Origin: a virus | Length of the DNA stretch: 64,000 bases | Virus record (IMG/VR): IMGVR_UViG_3300028025_001913 | Coordinates: 1 to 64,000 of that record | Strand: one strand, 5' to 3' | Part shown: in pieces, positions 32,093 through 41,701 of the stretch | Layout of the letters: each line of letters begins with the position of its first letter | How positions within the stretch are numbered: the first letter of the stretch is position 1 | Made by a program: the position numbers and the translations under genes | The notes under the pieces: generated by a model | What the model saw: only the letters and a program-made list of their open reading frames with translations | The model's database searches: none | What the model was told of the DNA's origin: nothing

Positions 32093-33667
32093 ATGATTAA
32101 TCCGTCTTCAGCCCCTACTTCCCCTAACGCTATGCCAGCAGGTTTAGGAGCGTTAACTCAAATGGGACCAACGCCTAGAGGTAAAAGCCCTAGTAATATG
32201 GGTCAAGTTATGGCACTGGCTCGTAAAATGAGCGACATGCAGTTAGCGGATGTTTTACAAGGTAAAAGTTTAGCTGTTCCACAGTTTGCAGCGATGACCG
32301 AAGCTATGGGGCGCAAGAGCTTGCGCAACGCTATGCAAGGGGCTGAAGCACAAATGCAGGCTAAACAGCCTAGCGTTAAAGATAAATTACTTGCCGAAGA
32401 AGCCGCACAACAACTACCTGAAGCTAGCGGCATAGGTCAAATACCTGCTCCTAATATGGAGTCAATGGGTATGGCTGGTGGCGGTATTATTGCGTTTGAT
32501 GATGGTGGCGAAGTCCCTCGTTTTCAAAACAGAGGGGCTGTTAGTTTAGACGAGTTAACTGATGAAGAAATTAGAGCGCTATCAAAACCGGCTATGTTTA
32601 ACGCAGAGAAACCTTTTCCTGCATTAAAAAGGCGTGTTGCAAGTGAAAAAGAACGGCAGATGCTTGACCCGTATGGTATGGCAGCTAATGCGCCTAAAGC
32701 ACCACCGGGGGGAGTTCCATTAGTATCAGAACCTGCCGGTGCTGAAGTAGCTGTTCCTCCAGTAGCCCTTAATGCTCCCCCTGTTCCTAATGCTGCCGTT
32801 CCTAATGCAGCTACTCGTCCTACTGGTGGTGGCGGTGGTTCTCCTGTAGTTGACCCTTTTGCGGCTTTAAATTTTGATACGTCAAAATACGATGAAAAAT
32901 ACAAAGCGTTATTTGGCGCAGACCCTACGTTTACAAAACGAGATAGTCCTTATTACGGCATGAAATATGAAGGCGAAGACGCTGGCAAAGTAAAAGAACA
33001 AGGTATTGGTTTTGGTTTAATGAAAGCTGGACAAGCATTACTTAAAAATCCTACGTTTGCTGGTGGTTTGGGCGATGCTATAGGTGCGTTTGGTGACCAA
33101 GGCTGGTTAACTGCTAAAGAAATTAAAGCCGCTAAGAAAGATGAGCGTGACTACAACTTTAATATGGCTAAAGCAAATGAGTTGTTTGAGCAAGGTGAAG
33201 GAGACAGAGCACTTAAAATTCAAACATTAGCTCAAGCTAAACAAGCAAAAGTAGCAGAACTAGGACTTAGCGCATTAAAGAATGAAATTGAAGGACTCAG
33301 CGCAAAAGATTTAGCTAAATACAGAAAAGACTCTTTAGACGTACAAAGAATGCAAATTAACCAACAAACGCCCGAAATACGCAATGCTTTGTTTGCTTAT
33401 CAAAACCCAAATGTAGCTCCTTTTATGTCTTCTGTTGCTAGAGCGCAAGGTACGTATACAATCGAAAAAGCAGTTGATGATTTTAATAGATTAAAAAAAG
33501 AAGCGGCTGAAAATCCAACACTAGCAAAAGACCTTAAAAGTTTAGGAATAAATTCACCATATGAATATCAACAATACGTACTGCGACAAGGTACAATGGG
33601 AAGTGGCGGTAGTACACCACAAAGCCAAGCGCTTGCTATAGCAAAAGAACGTGGTCTTATTAAATAA
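32093..33667 (+). CDS. Internal virion protein (524 aa)
   Basis: 524 residues. Contains MGMAGGGIIAFDDGGEVPRFQNRG near residue 125, a motif common in aquatic phage internal proteins, a Pro/Ala linker (about 190-255) and a helical, charged C-terminal half (FGDQGWLTAKEIKAAKKDERD, LKNEIEGLSAKDLAKYRKDSL). It lies between the Gln/Gly-rich protein and the giant polyvalent protein, the usual place for T7 gp15/gp16-like core proteins. No enzymatic motif visible. Confidence 0.65.
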   Translation: MINPSSAPTSPNAMPAGLGALTQMGPTPRGKSPSNMGQVMALARKMSDMQLADVLQGKSLAVPQFAAMTEAMGRKSLRNAMQGAEAQMQAKQPSVKDKLLAEEAAQQLPEASGIGQIPAPNMESMGMAGGGIIAFDDGGEVPRFQNRGAVSLDELTDEEIRALSKPAMFNAEKPFPALKRRVASEKERQMLDPYGMAANAPKAPPGGVPLVSEPAGAEVAVPPVALNAPPVPNAAVPNAATRPTGGGGGSPVVDPFAALNFDTSKYDEKYKALFGADPTFTKRDSPYYGMKYEGEDAGKVKEQGIGFGLMKAGQALLKNPTFAGGLGDAIGAFGDQGWLTAKEIKAAKKDERDYNFNMAKANELFEQGEGDRALKIQTLAQAKQAKVAELGLSALKNEIEGLSAKDLAKYRKDSLDVQRMQINQQTPEIRNALFAYQNPNVAPFMSSVARAQGTYTIEKAVDDFNRLKKEAAENPTLAKDLKSLGINSPYEYQQYVLRQGTMGSGGSTPQSQALAIAKERGLIK

Positions 33668-33692
33668 TTTAGCTTTTGAGAAAGCCTAAAAC

Positions 33693-36600
33693 ATGGATTT
33701 GAGCAAACTCTCAGACAGTGACATACTTGCGCTAAGTAATAATAATTTAAGGGCTATGTCGGATGCTGGATTAAAACTTCTTGCATCTGATGAAGACAAA
33801 CCAAAAGCTAGAAAAGGACTTGGCGCTGCTCTAAGTAAAGGTACAGAAGCTACAGTAGGTGGTTTAGGAACCGGTTTTAAAGGACTTTTTAGTCCCGAAG
33901 AAGCCGCTAAACAAGGTTTAGAACGTAGTAAAGCACTTAACGAAAAATACGAAGAACAAGTTAGTTTAGATAAACTAAAAGAAGCCTACGAGAAACGTGG
34001 GTTTACTGGTGCAGGCGGCGAATTATTACGTCAAATTCCTTTAGCTATTGCTGAACAAGCGCCTAACATAGCTACTACTGTTGGTGGTGCAAGAATTGGT
34101 GCTGGTTTAGGTTCATTTTTTGGTCCTGTTGGCGCTGGTATCGGTGCTTTAGGCGGTGCAGTTGCCCCTAGTTTATTGCAGATGTTTGGTAGTAACATAG
34201 AACGCCAAGCTGCTACACAAGAAGAAGCTGGTCAACCAATAGATATTAGCCGTGCCCGTGCATTGAGCGCTGCTGTACCGCAAGCTGCGTTGGAAACAGC
34301 CGCTAGTGTTATACCACTAGGTGGTAGAGTTGCTGGCAAAATATTTGGTCCGGAAGTTGAAAAGCTATTGGCTCGTGGTGGTACTAAAGCGGCTGAGAAA
34401 CTAGCCCAAGAAAAGTTTGCAACAACAGTAGGTAAAGGTCTAGCTACCGGCGCTATTGCAGAGATACCGACTGAGATTGCACAACAGGTTTTGGAAAGAG
34501 CGCAGGCTGGGCTAGACTTAACAAGTAAAGACGCATTAAAAGAATACGGCGAGACAGCATATCAAGTTGGGTTGTTAGCCCCGATTGGTGCTGGTGGGCG
34601 TTTTATAGATAAGTCTGGCGCTAAAACTAAAATAGCCGCCGAAAATAAAGAAAAAGAAGCTAAGCTAGCCCAAGAACAACAAGCGCTTAAAGAACAAGAG
34701 TTATTAGCTAAACAAGCTGAAGAACAGCAACTAGCGCTACAGCAAAGACAACAAGAAACAGGTGATTTATTTGGTGATGCTGCTTTACAGACCGAAGCTA
34801 CAGGTAAAAAATTAGTTGAAGGGGCGGTAAGTCCGTTAGCTAACCAACCTGAGTTATTTCAAATAGGCGTAAATGAGAAAAACGAACCAATATATGGCGC
34901 TAGACAAACTGCTCCCGATACTCGCACAGTAGCAGAACGTGAAACTGAAGCCAACAAACCGCCTGAAATTACACCTCAAGAAATATTTAAACAACATGAC
35001 TCACTTAAAAAATATGTAGATGACTTACAAGATAGGATAGCTAAAGCTGCAACTAACGGCGAAACAGATGTTCTTCCTGATTTAAGTGCGCAGTTATCTA
35101 ATGCACAGAAAGCGTTAGTAGAATCTAACAAGCGTGTTAAACAAACAGCGCCCGTAGAACAGGCTGGTGAATTAAAAACTGCTGAATTAAAAGGTCAATT
35201 ACGTAATAAAATTGCTGCGCTTAAAAAAGCAGGCGAGCTTGGCGACTTTACAGCTATTGGTAAAATAAGTAACGAAATTAAAGAAATTCAAACTAAGCTT
35301 AAGGACTTACCTCAAGGTGAAGATTTAATTGCTCAAGCAGAACGCTTAAAAACAGAAGCCGTAGCTCAACAAGGCGAACAACTACAGCAACAACAAGAAG
35401 ATTTGTTTGCTCAGGTAGCTAAACCAGAGCCTAAAAAAGAACAGGCAAACCAAGAAGTTTTAGACCGTTATCAAAAAGGCGTACAAGATATTGAAGATGC
35501 GTATGCTGCTGGCGCAACTGAAAGAACTATTAATAATTTAATAGACGAGCTACGTAAAACTGCTGTTGAAAAAGAAGCAAGTAAAGCCAGCATTGTATCG
35601 GGCGAAACAGTAGAACAACAAGCACAACGGGTTGATAGAGTAAACAAAGCTCTTGAAGCAGAAAAAGTTAGATACAACGAAGCTAAATCCGATGAAGAAA
35701 GAGCCGATGCGCTTAAAAATATAGGCGTTTTACAAGATAGGTTAGCTACTGCTGAAACTGAACGTGCGCAGGGTAGACCCGAAGTTGCTGAGAAAGACGC
35801 ATTTACCCGACAAGAAGAAGCTAAACTTAATGCTATTGAAACAGTAAGACAGCTTTTAAGTGGCGAATACTTTAATAGTAAAAACGTAGACGTAGCATCG
35901 TCTATGAAACCCCAGTTAGAAACAAAAATACAAGAAGCTGGTAATGAATATGCTAAAGCAGCTATTGATGAAATTAACGCTGTACGTGCGCAATCTAAAC
36001 AACAGTCGCTTTCAACTGATGACGGGTTAAAACTTACAACTGCTATACAAGATATATTTGATAGTATTGCTAGAGACCCTACGTTTTTTGCAAACAGAAC
36101 TACAAAACTAAGACAAGACTTAGCAGTATCGGAACAGTCTTTAAAAAATAGCAATTCTCCAGAAATAAAAATTTTATTAAACGCTAAAATTAACGCTATT
36201 AAAGCGCAAATAGAAGACGCAAGTAAAAAGCAACAAGCTAACATAAAGACTTTTGAAGACTCTCTTGAACGTGTTAAAGCAGACTTTTTTAAAGGCGCTA
36301 GTAAAGTACAACGTGGACCAGAAGTATTACGTCAAGAACGCAACCCTATTGAGATGTTGCGTACAGAACAGGCTAAGAAAAAACCTAATCCTAATGTTGT
36401 TGCAGGGTTAAAACGTGAAATTGAAGCTGGTAAAAAAGAAGATGACCGTATAGCAGCTGAAAAAGATAAGCAAGAAAAAATAGCTACGGAACAAAAAACT
36501 CCGTCAGGCGTTAACCCCGACCAGCTTAGTTTATTTGGCGAAAAAGCGCTTGAGCCACTTGCTACCGTTCGTGCTACTCCTGAAAATTTTAGAAAGTTTT

Positions 36601-39600
36601 TAAGTTCAAAAGCTGTATTTAGGCTAAGAGAGTTAATTAAACAAGCTCAAGAAAAAACACAAGAAATTATAGCAAAAGTTAAACAAAAAGAAACGCAGCC
36701 AAACCAAGGTAAAGTACGTCAGCTAGAAGCGTTACGTTTAAAAATAGAAAACATAAAGCTTGGTCGTCCTCCCGAAGTTTACGTGCCTACCGCTAAAGAT
36801 AAAAAGCGGTTACCAGCTGCCCGCATTACTGCAAATATTGAGCGCTCTAAGAAAGAACTTGAAAAATACACTAGTAATTTAAAAAGTTTACAAGAACAAG
36901 AAAAGCAACTTGCAGGGGAAATTCGTGGTAGCGGAGCAGAAATTACTACTTTGTTTGATGACTTGCAAGCGCAGCGTTCTTTTGTTGAAGAACTTTTTAA
37001 AGTAGAAGAAAACGCTAAAAACTTACAAGATAATGCTGCACAGCTATTTAATCAAAGACAAAACTTACTTAAAACAATACAGAATATTAAAGGGGATATG
37101 CGAAGAGCATATCAAGGCATATCTGTAAGTGCCGATATTATTAAAACTAGAAAAGCGTTAAAAAAAGAAAAAAATATTGAGCAAATAAACAGTTTAAATA
37201 AATTTTTAACTTCCTTGTTAGCAAAGAAAGAAGACAAAAATGACACACTTTCAAATTACAGAGCTAGGCTAAAAGAAGCTGAAAGTACGTTAAAGGAATT
37301 AGATGAGGGCGGTCCAGAAGTTAGAGCTAAAGTTTTAGCAGAAGTAGATAGTCTACACGCTCGAGCAAGACAGTTACTAGACGCAAACGTAACAGAAGAA
37401 AAAGCTTTATTGGATAGGCTAGAAAAAAGATTTGAAAAAACAAAACAACTTTCTCCTGAAAACAAAGAGTTTATTAATAAACTAGAAGAAGAACGTAAAA
37501 AAACTGGAATTAACGAAATTGCTGCTGAAAATTTATTGGCAAAACGCTCAAAAGAAAGAAGAGAAGCCGAACAAAAAGCAGCAGAAAACTTAGCTAAACT
37601 GCCAAGCATACGTCAAGAAATTATTACAACTAACATTAAAGCTCCCGGTTCTGATGTAAAAGGTACACGTAAACAAATTATTAAAAAAGCGGCAGCTAAA
37701 ACAAAAGAAGAAATAGCTGAAGACTTTAAGCAAACGGCTATTGAAGCTGCTCGCCAAATGGCTGAACTTAAAAAGATGCAAAACAACAGCCTTAAGTTAA
37801 AAGAAGTTAAAAAAATTGAGTCACAACTTAAAAAAGATTTAGCTGCTAAAAAAGAAGAAATTCAAAAAGATATTACTAACCTTAGCGCTTTAACAAAAGC
37901 ACTAGAAACAACTAAAACGTCTAAAGGTAAAGCCGAGTTACAAACGCAATTAAATACGCTTAATAAAAATATTGAAACTAAACAGCTTGGTAAAGCTGTT
38001 GATATTATTGAAGGTAATTTAAAACTACTTAAGAGTGTTGGGTCAGATGTTGAAAGAGCGTTAACTGTTTTGGGCAATATGCCTGCTAGAACTGAACGTA
38101 AAAAACCATTAAAAACTGGCGTTTCTAAAGTTGAAAAAGATTTTGAAGAATCGGGTGCTCTTAAACGCTATGGCGATGAAAAGTACGTAGATTCAGGGTT
38201 AGAAAAAGAACAATACGACAGTATGTTTAACGACATTCGTAACAGAGATGTTGATTTCCGTATTGAAGAAACTGATAAAAACGCTACGCCATTAACTAAA
38301 GTTCAAGTTGTAGACGTTCTTTCTAGAATAAAAATGCCTAAAGGGCTAAATGTTCTTGTACTAAACAAAGTACCTGCTGAATTAAAAGCTCAGTTTGAAG
38401 CTATGGGGCATGATGCAAGTAAAGTTAAAGGGTGGGTATCCCCTAACGGTACTGTGTTTATTGTTGCTGAAAATCATACAAGTATTCCAGACGTTAACGA
38501 AACAATTGCGCACGAACTTATTGGGCACCTTGGTGTTGAGGCGTTGCTTGGTGAAAAGGGTATGCGCTCTTTAATATCTAAAATTGTAGACCAAGATGGC
38601 GGTATAATAGAGTTAGCTAAAAAACTTGGCATAATTCCGGAAGTTTACGGTACATATCATGCCGCTAAAAACCAAGGGCTATCTGAGTTTGAAGCTCAAT
38701 CTGCGGCTGTACGTGAACTGCTTGCGCATACTGCTGAAAAAGAACCTAACAAGTCAACGACTCAAAAAGCTAAAGATTTTATTAAGCTAGTTGTTGCATA
38801 TGTACGTGATGGGTTACGTAGACTTGGCGTTAAGCTAGACGTATCTACAAGCGATGTGTACAAAATAATTTACAAAGCACGTAAGAGTTTTGACTCCATT
38901 ACGCCCGGAGCGTTTGTTAATACTGACGGCGCTATTAGATTTAATGTAGCTCGCCCTAAAGCTACCCCTGCGTTTGAAGGCGTATTAAACTCTACTAAAG
39001 GTATTGTTGCAGAACAAAAAAGTTTAAAAGATAAAATTCTTGGTGAGGCTGCGGGTTTAATTTTTGAAACTAAATATATTGATAGATTTGCTCCTGTACA
39101 AAAAGTATTTGAGCATATGAAAGAATCTTTAAGAGCTACGCAAGTAATGTACTTCTTGCGTATGGCAGACCAGCGTATGGCTTTTACGTCTGAAGTATTG
39201 TCTAAAGGACCGCTTGACCTTGTACCGGCTAAAGATGGTAAAGGTTTTATGATTGAAAGCCAAAAAGGAACTAGCTTTATAGACGTAGTTAATGCATTAA
39301 AGCCTGCTAATGTTGGAGATGTTAACGCTACTAACCGTGTATTTACAATGTATTTGCTTGCTAAACGTGCGGCTGACCCTAAAGTAGGCTTAGCTAAACT
39401 AAATTTCTCAGGCAAAATAACACAAAAAATGCTTGATGATGCAATATCAACAGTTAACAGCGACCCTGCTACTAAGGCTGCGTTTGAAAATGCGGCGGCT
39501 ATTTATGCTAAGTACAACGAAGGGTTAATTAATTTTGTAGTTAAGTCGGGCGCAATTAGTAAAGACATAGCTGACATAATGCTTAAGAACAAAAATTACG

Positions 39601-41540
39601 TTCCGTTCTATCGTCAAAAAGAAGACGGCTCGGTAATGTTAGAGATTGGTGGGGCGCCTGCTATTAAGATTGGTAACTTAGCAGACCAGCCATACTTGCA
39701 TGAACTTATTGGAGGAGACCAACCAATATTTGACGTGTTTACCAGCGCATTACAGAACACATCTATGCTTACCGATATGGCGTTGCGTAATATAGCTACT
39801 AAGAATACAGCTAATGCGCTTGCTGAACTTGGGTTACTAGATTCAACTAAAACCGGCAAAGATAACGGCATACACAAGGCAACTAAAGATAGCCAAGGAC
39901 CAACAGGACCTGATGTTATACACTTTAAAGAAAACGGCATAAACTATTGGGCACGAGTAAAATCAGAATCCGCAGGTGTGCCGTCTCAGTTATTGGTTAA
40001 AGGGCTAGAAGGCGTTAATACTTCGTTACCAAACATAGTTAAAATTATGGGCGGTTTCTCAACTACTCTACGTAAATGGGTTACTCGCAACCCTGCTTAT
40101 AACTTACGTCAGCTTGTACGTGACCCGCTAAACGGCGTAATTGTTGCCGGTCTTGACACAACGCCTATTGCAAGTTCGTTAAAAGAAGTTTACAAAATGG
40201 TTAGGGGTAAGAGCGAAGGCGAAGCTATTTTGGGAAGTCGTGGTATTTTAGGCGGTCAAGTACTGACTGGTACGGCAGAAGATATGCAGCTTATGCTTAA
40301 GTCAATAATGTCAGGCGAAAAGGGCTGGGATTACCGTATGGCTCAGTTAGATATGCTGGCTGTTAAAGGTGATGCCGCTACTCGTGTTGTTATGTACAAC
40401 AACTACCTCAAGCAAGGGCTTTCAGAAATAGAAGCCACGTTGGCTACGCTAGAGTCTATGAACTTTAGTAAGCGTGGTATTTCGTCTAGTTTATTTATGG
40501 TATCTACAATGGTGCCGTTTATGAATGCACAGATTCAAGGTTTGAATGTTTTGTATAAGGCGTTTACTGGCAAGATGCCGTTTAACGAAAAGCTACAGAT
40601 TAAGAACAAGTTAGTACAACGTGCGTCTATGCTGTTTGCTTCTTCTGTTATGTATGCATTAATGATGCAAGACGATGAGGCTTATCAAAATGCAAACGAT
40701 GATGAGAAGTATGGCAACTGGTTTATGTACTCACCGTTCTCTGATGAACCACTTAAAATACCTATTCCGTTTGAGGTAGGTTTCTTGTTTAAAGCTGTTC
40801 CCGAAGCGCTTGTTAATTTAATGTACGGTGATGATAAAGCTAGAGATGTAGGAAAAGCGATTGCTAAACAAGCATTTAATGCCGTGCCTAATATAACTCC
40901 GCAAGGTATTAAGCCTGCTGTTGAGGCTTTATTTAACTACTCGTTATTTACAAACAGAGAAATTGATTCCGATAGAATGATGCGGTATGAGCCGGGCGAA
41001 CGCTATAACGAACGTACTACTGAACTAGCCAAACTTGTTGGTGGGGCGTTTAACATATCACCAAACAAAATTGAGTATTTAATGCGTGGTTATTTTGGTT
41101 CTGTTCCAATAGCGCTTGCCTCGATGGCTAACCCTATTCTTCGTACAGGCGAAACTGGTGAACAGCCTGAGAGCCGTGGTATTGCAAGTAGCGAGACTCC
41201 TATTATTGGTACGTTCTTCCAACCTAAAGATGCCGGTGGACTTATTAACCGTGCTTACAAAGACATGGAAGAAATTGAGCAGTTTAAACAAACGTACAAA
41301 AAAATGGTTGATGAAAACCGTATGAGTGAAGCCGAAGCATACTTAGACGCAAATGCCGATGCTATTTCTATGGGGTCTATGGCAGGCAGATTCCGTAAAC
41401 AAATGGGCAATTTAACTAACCAAGAACGTGCTATTAGAACAGACCCTGATATGTCCGCAGGTCAAAAACGTGAAGCGCTTGATGAACTTAGACAGATTAA
41501 AATAGAAACAGCTAAATTTTTCTCTAGCGCACGCGGGTGA
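33693..41540 (+). CDS. Giant polyvalent internal virion protein with HExxxH metallopeptidase
   Basis: 2,615 residues, the largest protein here. Order: short helix (LSDSDILALSNNNLRAMSDAG), a Gly/Ala-zipper membrane-like block (about 110-215), very long coiled coils rich in Gln/Glu/Lys (about 300-1500), then a zincin-type HELIGH at H1607-H1612 in the form HExxxH, characteristic of metallopeptidases in phage polyvalent proteins, and a C-terminal region with NPAYNLRQLVRDP at about 2133, resembling domain LPD38. Such proteins ride in the virion and are ejected with the DNA. Closes the rightward operon. Confidence 0.8.
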   Translation: MDLSKLSDSDILALSNNNLRAMSDAGLKLLASDEDKPKARKGLGAALSKGTEATVGGLGTGFKGLFSPEEAAKQGLERSKALNEKYEEQVSLDKLKEAYEKRGFTGAGGELLRQIPLAIAEQAPNIATTVGGARIGAGLGSFFGPVGAGIGALGGAVAPSLLQMFGSNIERQAATQEEAGQPIDISRARALSAAVPQAALETAASVIPLGGRVAGKIFGPEVEKLLARGGTKAAEKLAQEKFATTVGKGLATGAIAEIPTEIAQQVLERAQAGLDLTSKDALKEYGETAYQVGLLAPIGAGGRFIDKSGAKTKIAAENKEKEAKLAQEQQALKEQELLAKQAEEQQLALQQRQQETGDLFGDAALQTEATGKKLVEGAVSPLANQPELFQIGVNEKNEPIYGARQTAPDTRTVAERETEANKPPEITPQEIFKQHDSLKKYVDDLQDRIAKAATNGETDVLPDLSAQLSNAQKALVESNKRVKQTAPVEQAGELKTAELKGQLRNKIAALKKAGELGDFTAIGKISNEIKEIQTKLKDLPQGEDLIAQAERLKTEAVAQQGEQLQQQQEDLFAQVAKPEPKKEQANQEVLDRYQKGVQDIEDAYAAGATERTINNLIDELRKTAVEKEASKASIVSGETVEQQAQRVDRVNKALEAEKVRYNEAKSDEERADALKNIGVLQDRLATAETERAQGRPEVAEKDAFTRQEEAKLNAIETVRQLLSGEYFNSKNVDVASSMKPQLETKIQEAGNEYAKAAIDEINAVRAQSKQQSLSTDDGLKLTTAIQDIFDSIARDPTFFANRTTKLRQDLAVSEQSLKNSNSPEIKILLNAKINAIKAQIEDASKKQQANIKTFEDSLERVKADFFKGASKVQRGPEVLRQERNPIEMLRTEQAKKKPNPNVVAGLKREIEAGKKEDDRIAAEKDKQEKIATEQKTPSGVNPDQLSLFGEKALEPLATVRATPENFRKFLSSKAVFRLRELIKQAQEKTQEIIAKVKQKETQPNQGKVRQLEALRLKIENIKLGRPPEVYVPTAKDKKRLPAARITANIERSKKELEKYTSNLKSLQEQEKQLAGEIRGSGAEITTLFDDLQAQRSFVEELFKVEENAKNLQDNAAQLFNQRQNLLKTIQNIKGDMRRAYQGISVSADIIKTRKALKKEKNIEQINSLNKFLTSLLAKKEDKNDTLSNYRARLKEAESTLKELDEGGPEVRAKVLAEVDSLHARARQLLDANVTEEKALLDRLEKRFEKTKQLSPENKEFINKLEEERKKTGINEIAAENLLAKRSKERREAEQKAAENLAKLPSIRQEIITTNIKAPGSDVKGTRKQIIKKAAAKTKEEIAEDFKQTAIEAARQMAELKKMQNNSLKLKEVKKIESQLKKDLAAKKEEIQKDITNLSALTKALETTKTSKGKAELQTQLNTLNKNIETKQLGKAVDIIEGNLKLLKSVGSDVERALTVLGNMPARTERKKPLKTGVSKVEKDFEESGALKRYGDEKYVDSGLEKEQYDSMFNDIRNRDVDFRIEETDKNATPLTKVQVVDVLSRIKMPKGLNVLVLNKVPAELKAQFEAMGHDASKVKGWVSPNGTVFIVAENHTSIPDVNETIAHELIGHLGVEALLGEKGMRSLISKIVDQDGGIIELAKKLGIIPEVYGTYHAAKNQGLSEFEAQSAAVRELLAHTAEKEPNKSTTQKAKDFIKLVVAYVRDGLRRLGVKLDVSTSDVYKIIYKARKSFDSITPGAFVNTDGAIRFNVARPKATPAFEGVLNSTKGIVAEQKSLKDKILGEAAGLIFETKYIDRFAPVQKVFEHMKESLRATQVMYFLRMADQRMAFTSEVLSKGPLDLVPAKDGKGFMIESQKGTSFIDVVNALKPANVGDVNATNRVFTMYLLAKRAADPKVGLAKLNFSGKITQKMLDDAISTVNSDPATKAAFENAAAIYAKYNEGLINFVVKSGAISKDIADIMLKNKNYVPFYRQKEDGSVMLEIGGAPAIKIGNLADQPYLHELIGGDQPIFDVFTSALQNTSMLTDMALRNIATKNTANALAELGLLDSTKTGKDNGIHKATKDSQGPTGPDVIHFKENGINYWARVKSESAGVPSQLLVKGLEGVNTSLPNIVKIMGGFSTTLRKWVTRNPAYNLRQLVRDPLNGVIVAGLDTTPIASSLKEVYKMVRGKSEGEAILGSRGILGGQVLTGTAEDMQLMLKSIMSGEKGWDYRMAQLDMLAVKGDAATRVVMYNNYLKQGLSEIEATLATLESMNFSKRGISSSLFMVSTMVPFMNAQIQGLNVLYKAFTGKMPFNEKLQIKNKLVQRASMLFASSVMYALMMQDDEAYQNANDDEKYGNWFMYSPFSDEPLKIPIPFEVGFLFKAVPEALVNLMYGDDKARDVGKAIAKQAFNAVPNITPQGIKPAVEALFNYSLFTNREIDSDRMMRYEPGERYNERTTELAKLVGGAFNISPNKIEYLMRGYFGSVPIALASMANPILRTGETGEQPESRGIASSETPIIGTFFQPKDAGGLINRAYKDMEEIEQFKQTYKKMVDENRMSEAEAYLDANADAISMGSMAGRFRKQMGNLTNQERAIRTDPDMSAGQKREALDELRQIKIETAKFFSSARG

Positions 41541-41656
41541 ACATAACGCCTAGCCGTCCGTCTATAGTGCCGTACTCGGCTTTGCCTAAACATCCATGAT
41601 GTATTGCCGCACTTAGTCCGTTTTGTTTTGTCTCGTCTAGCTTTAATGTAGGTACA

Positions 41657-41685
41657 AAAAATACCCCTTTGATAGGGGTATTTTT
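41657..41685. terminator. Bidirectional terminator between converging operons
   Basis: AAAAATACCCC (41657-41667) pairs with GGGGTATTTTT (41675-41685) around a 7-nt loop, giving 11 bp with A-runs and T-runs on both strands. It lies between the stop of the rightward block (41540) and the stop of the leftward block (41702), so it can end both transcripts. Confidence 0.9.
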
Positions 41686-41701
41686 CCAAGGGTAAAACAC
41701 T

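Noticed and set aside
35471-36244. 257-residue minus-strand frame inside the giant virion protein gene
   Set aside because: A shadow of the Glu/Lys/Ala-rich coiled-coil codons on the plus strand (Ser/Leu-rich reverse reading); no ribosome site and wrong direction for the late block.
38870-39415. 181-residue minus-strand frame inside the giant gene
   Set aside because: Same reason: antisense to a strongly supported gene.
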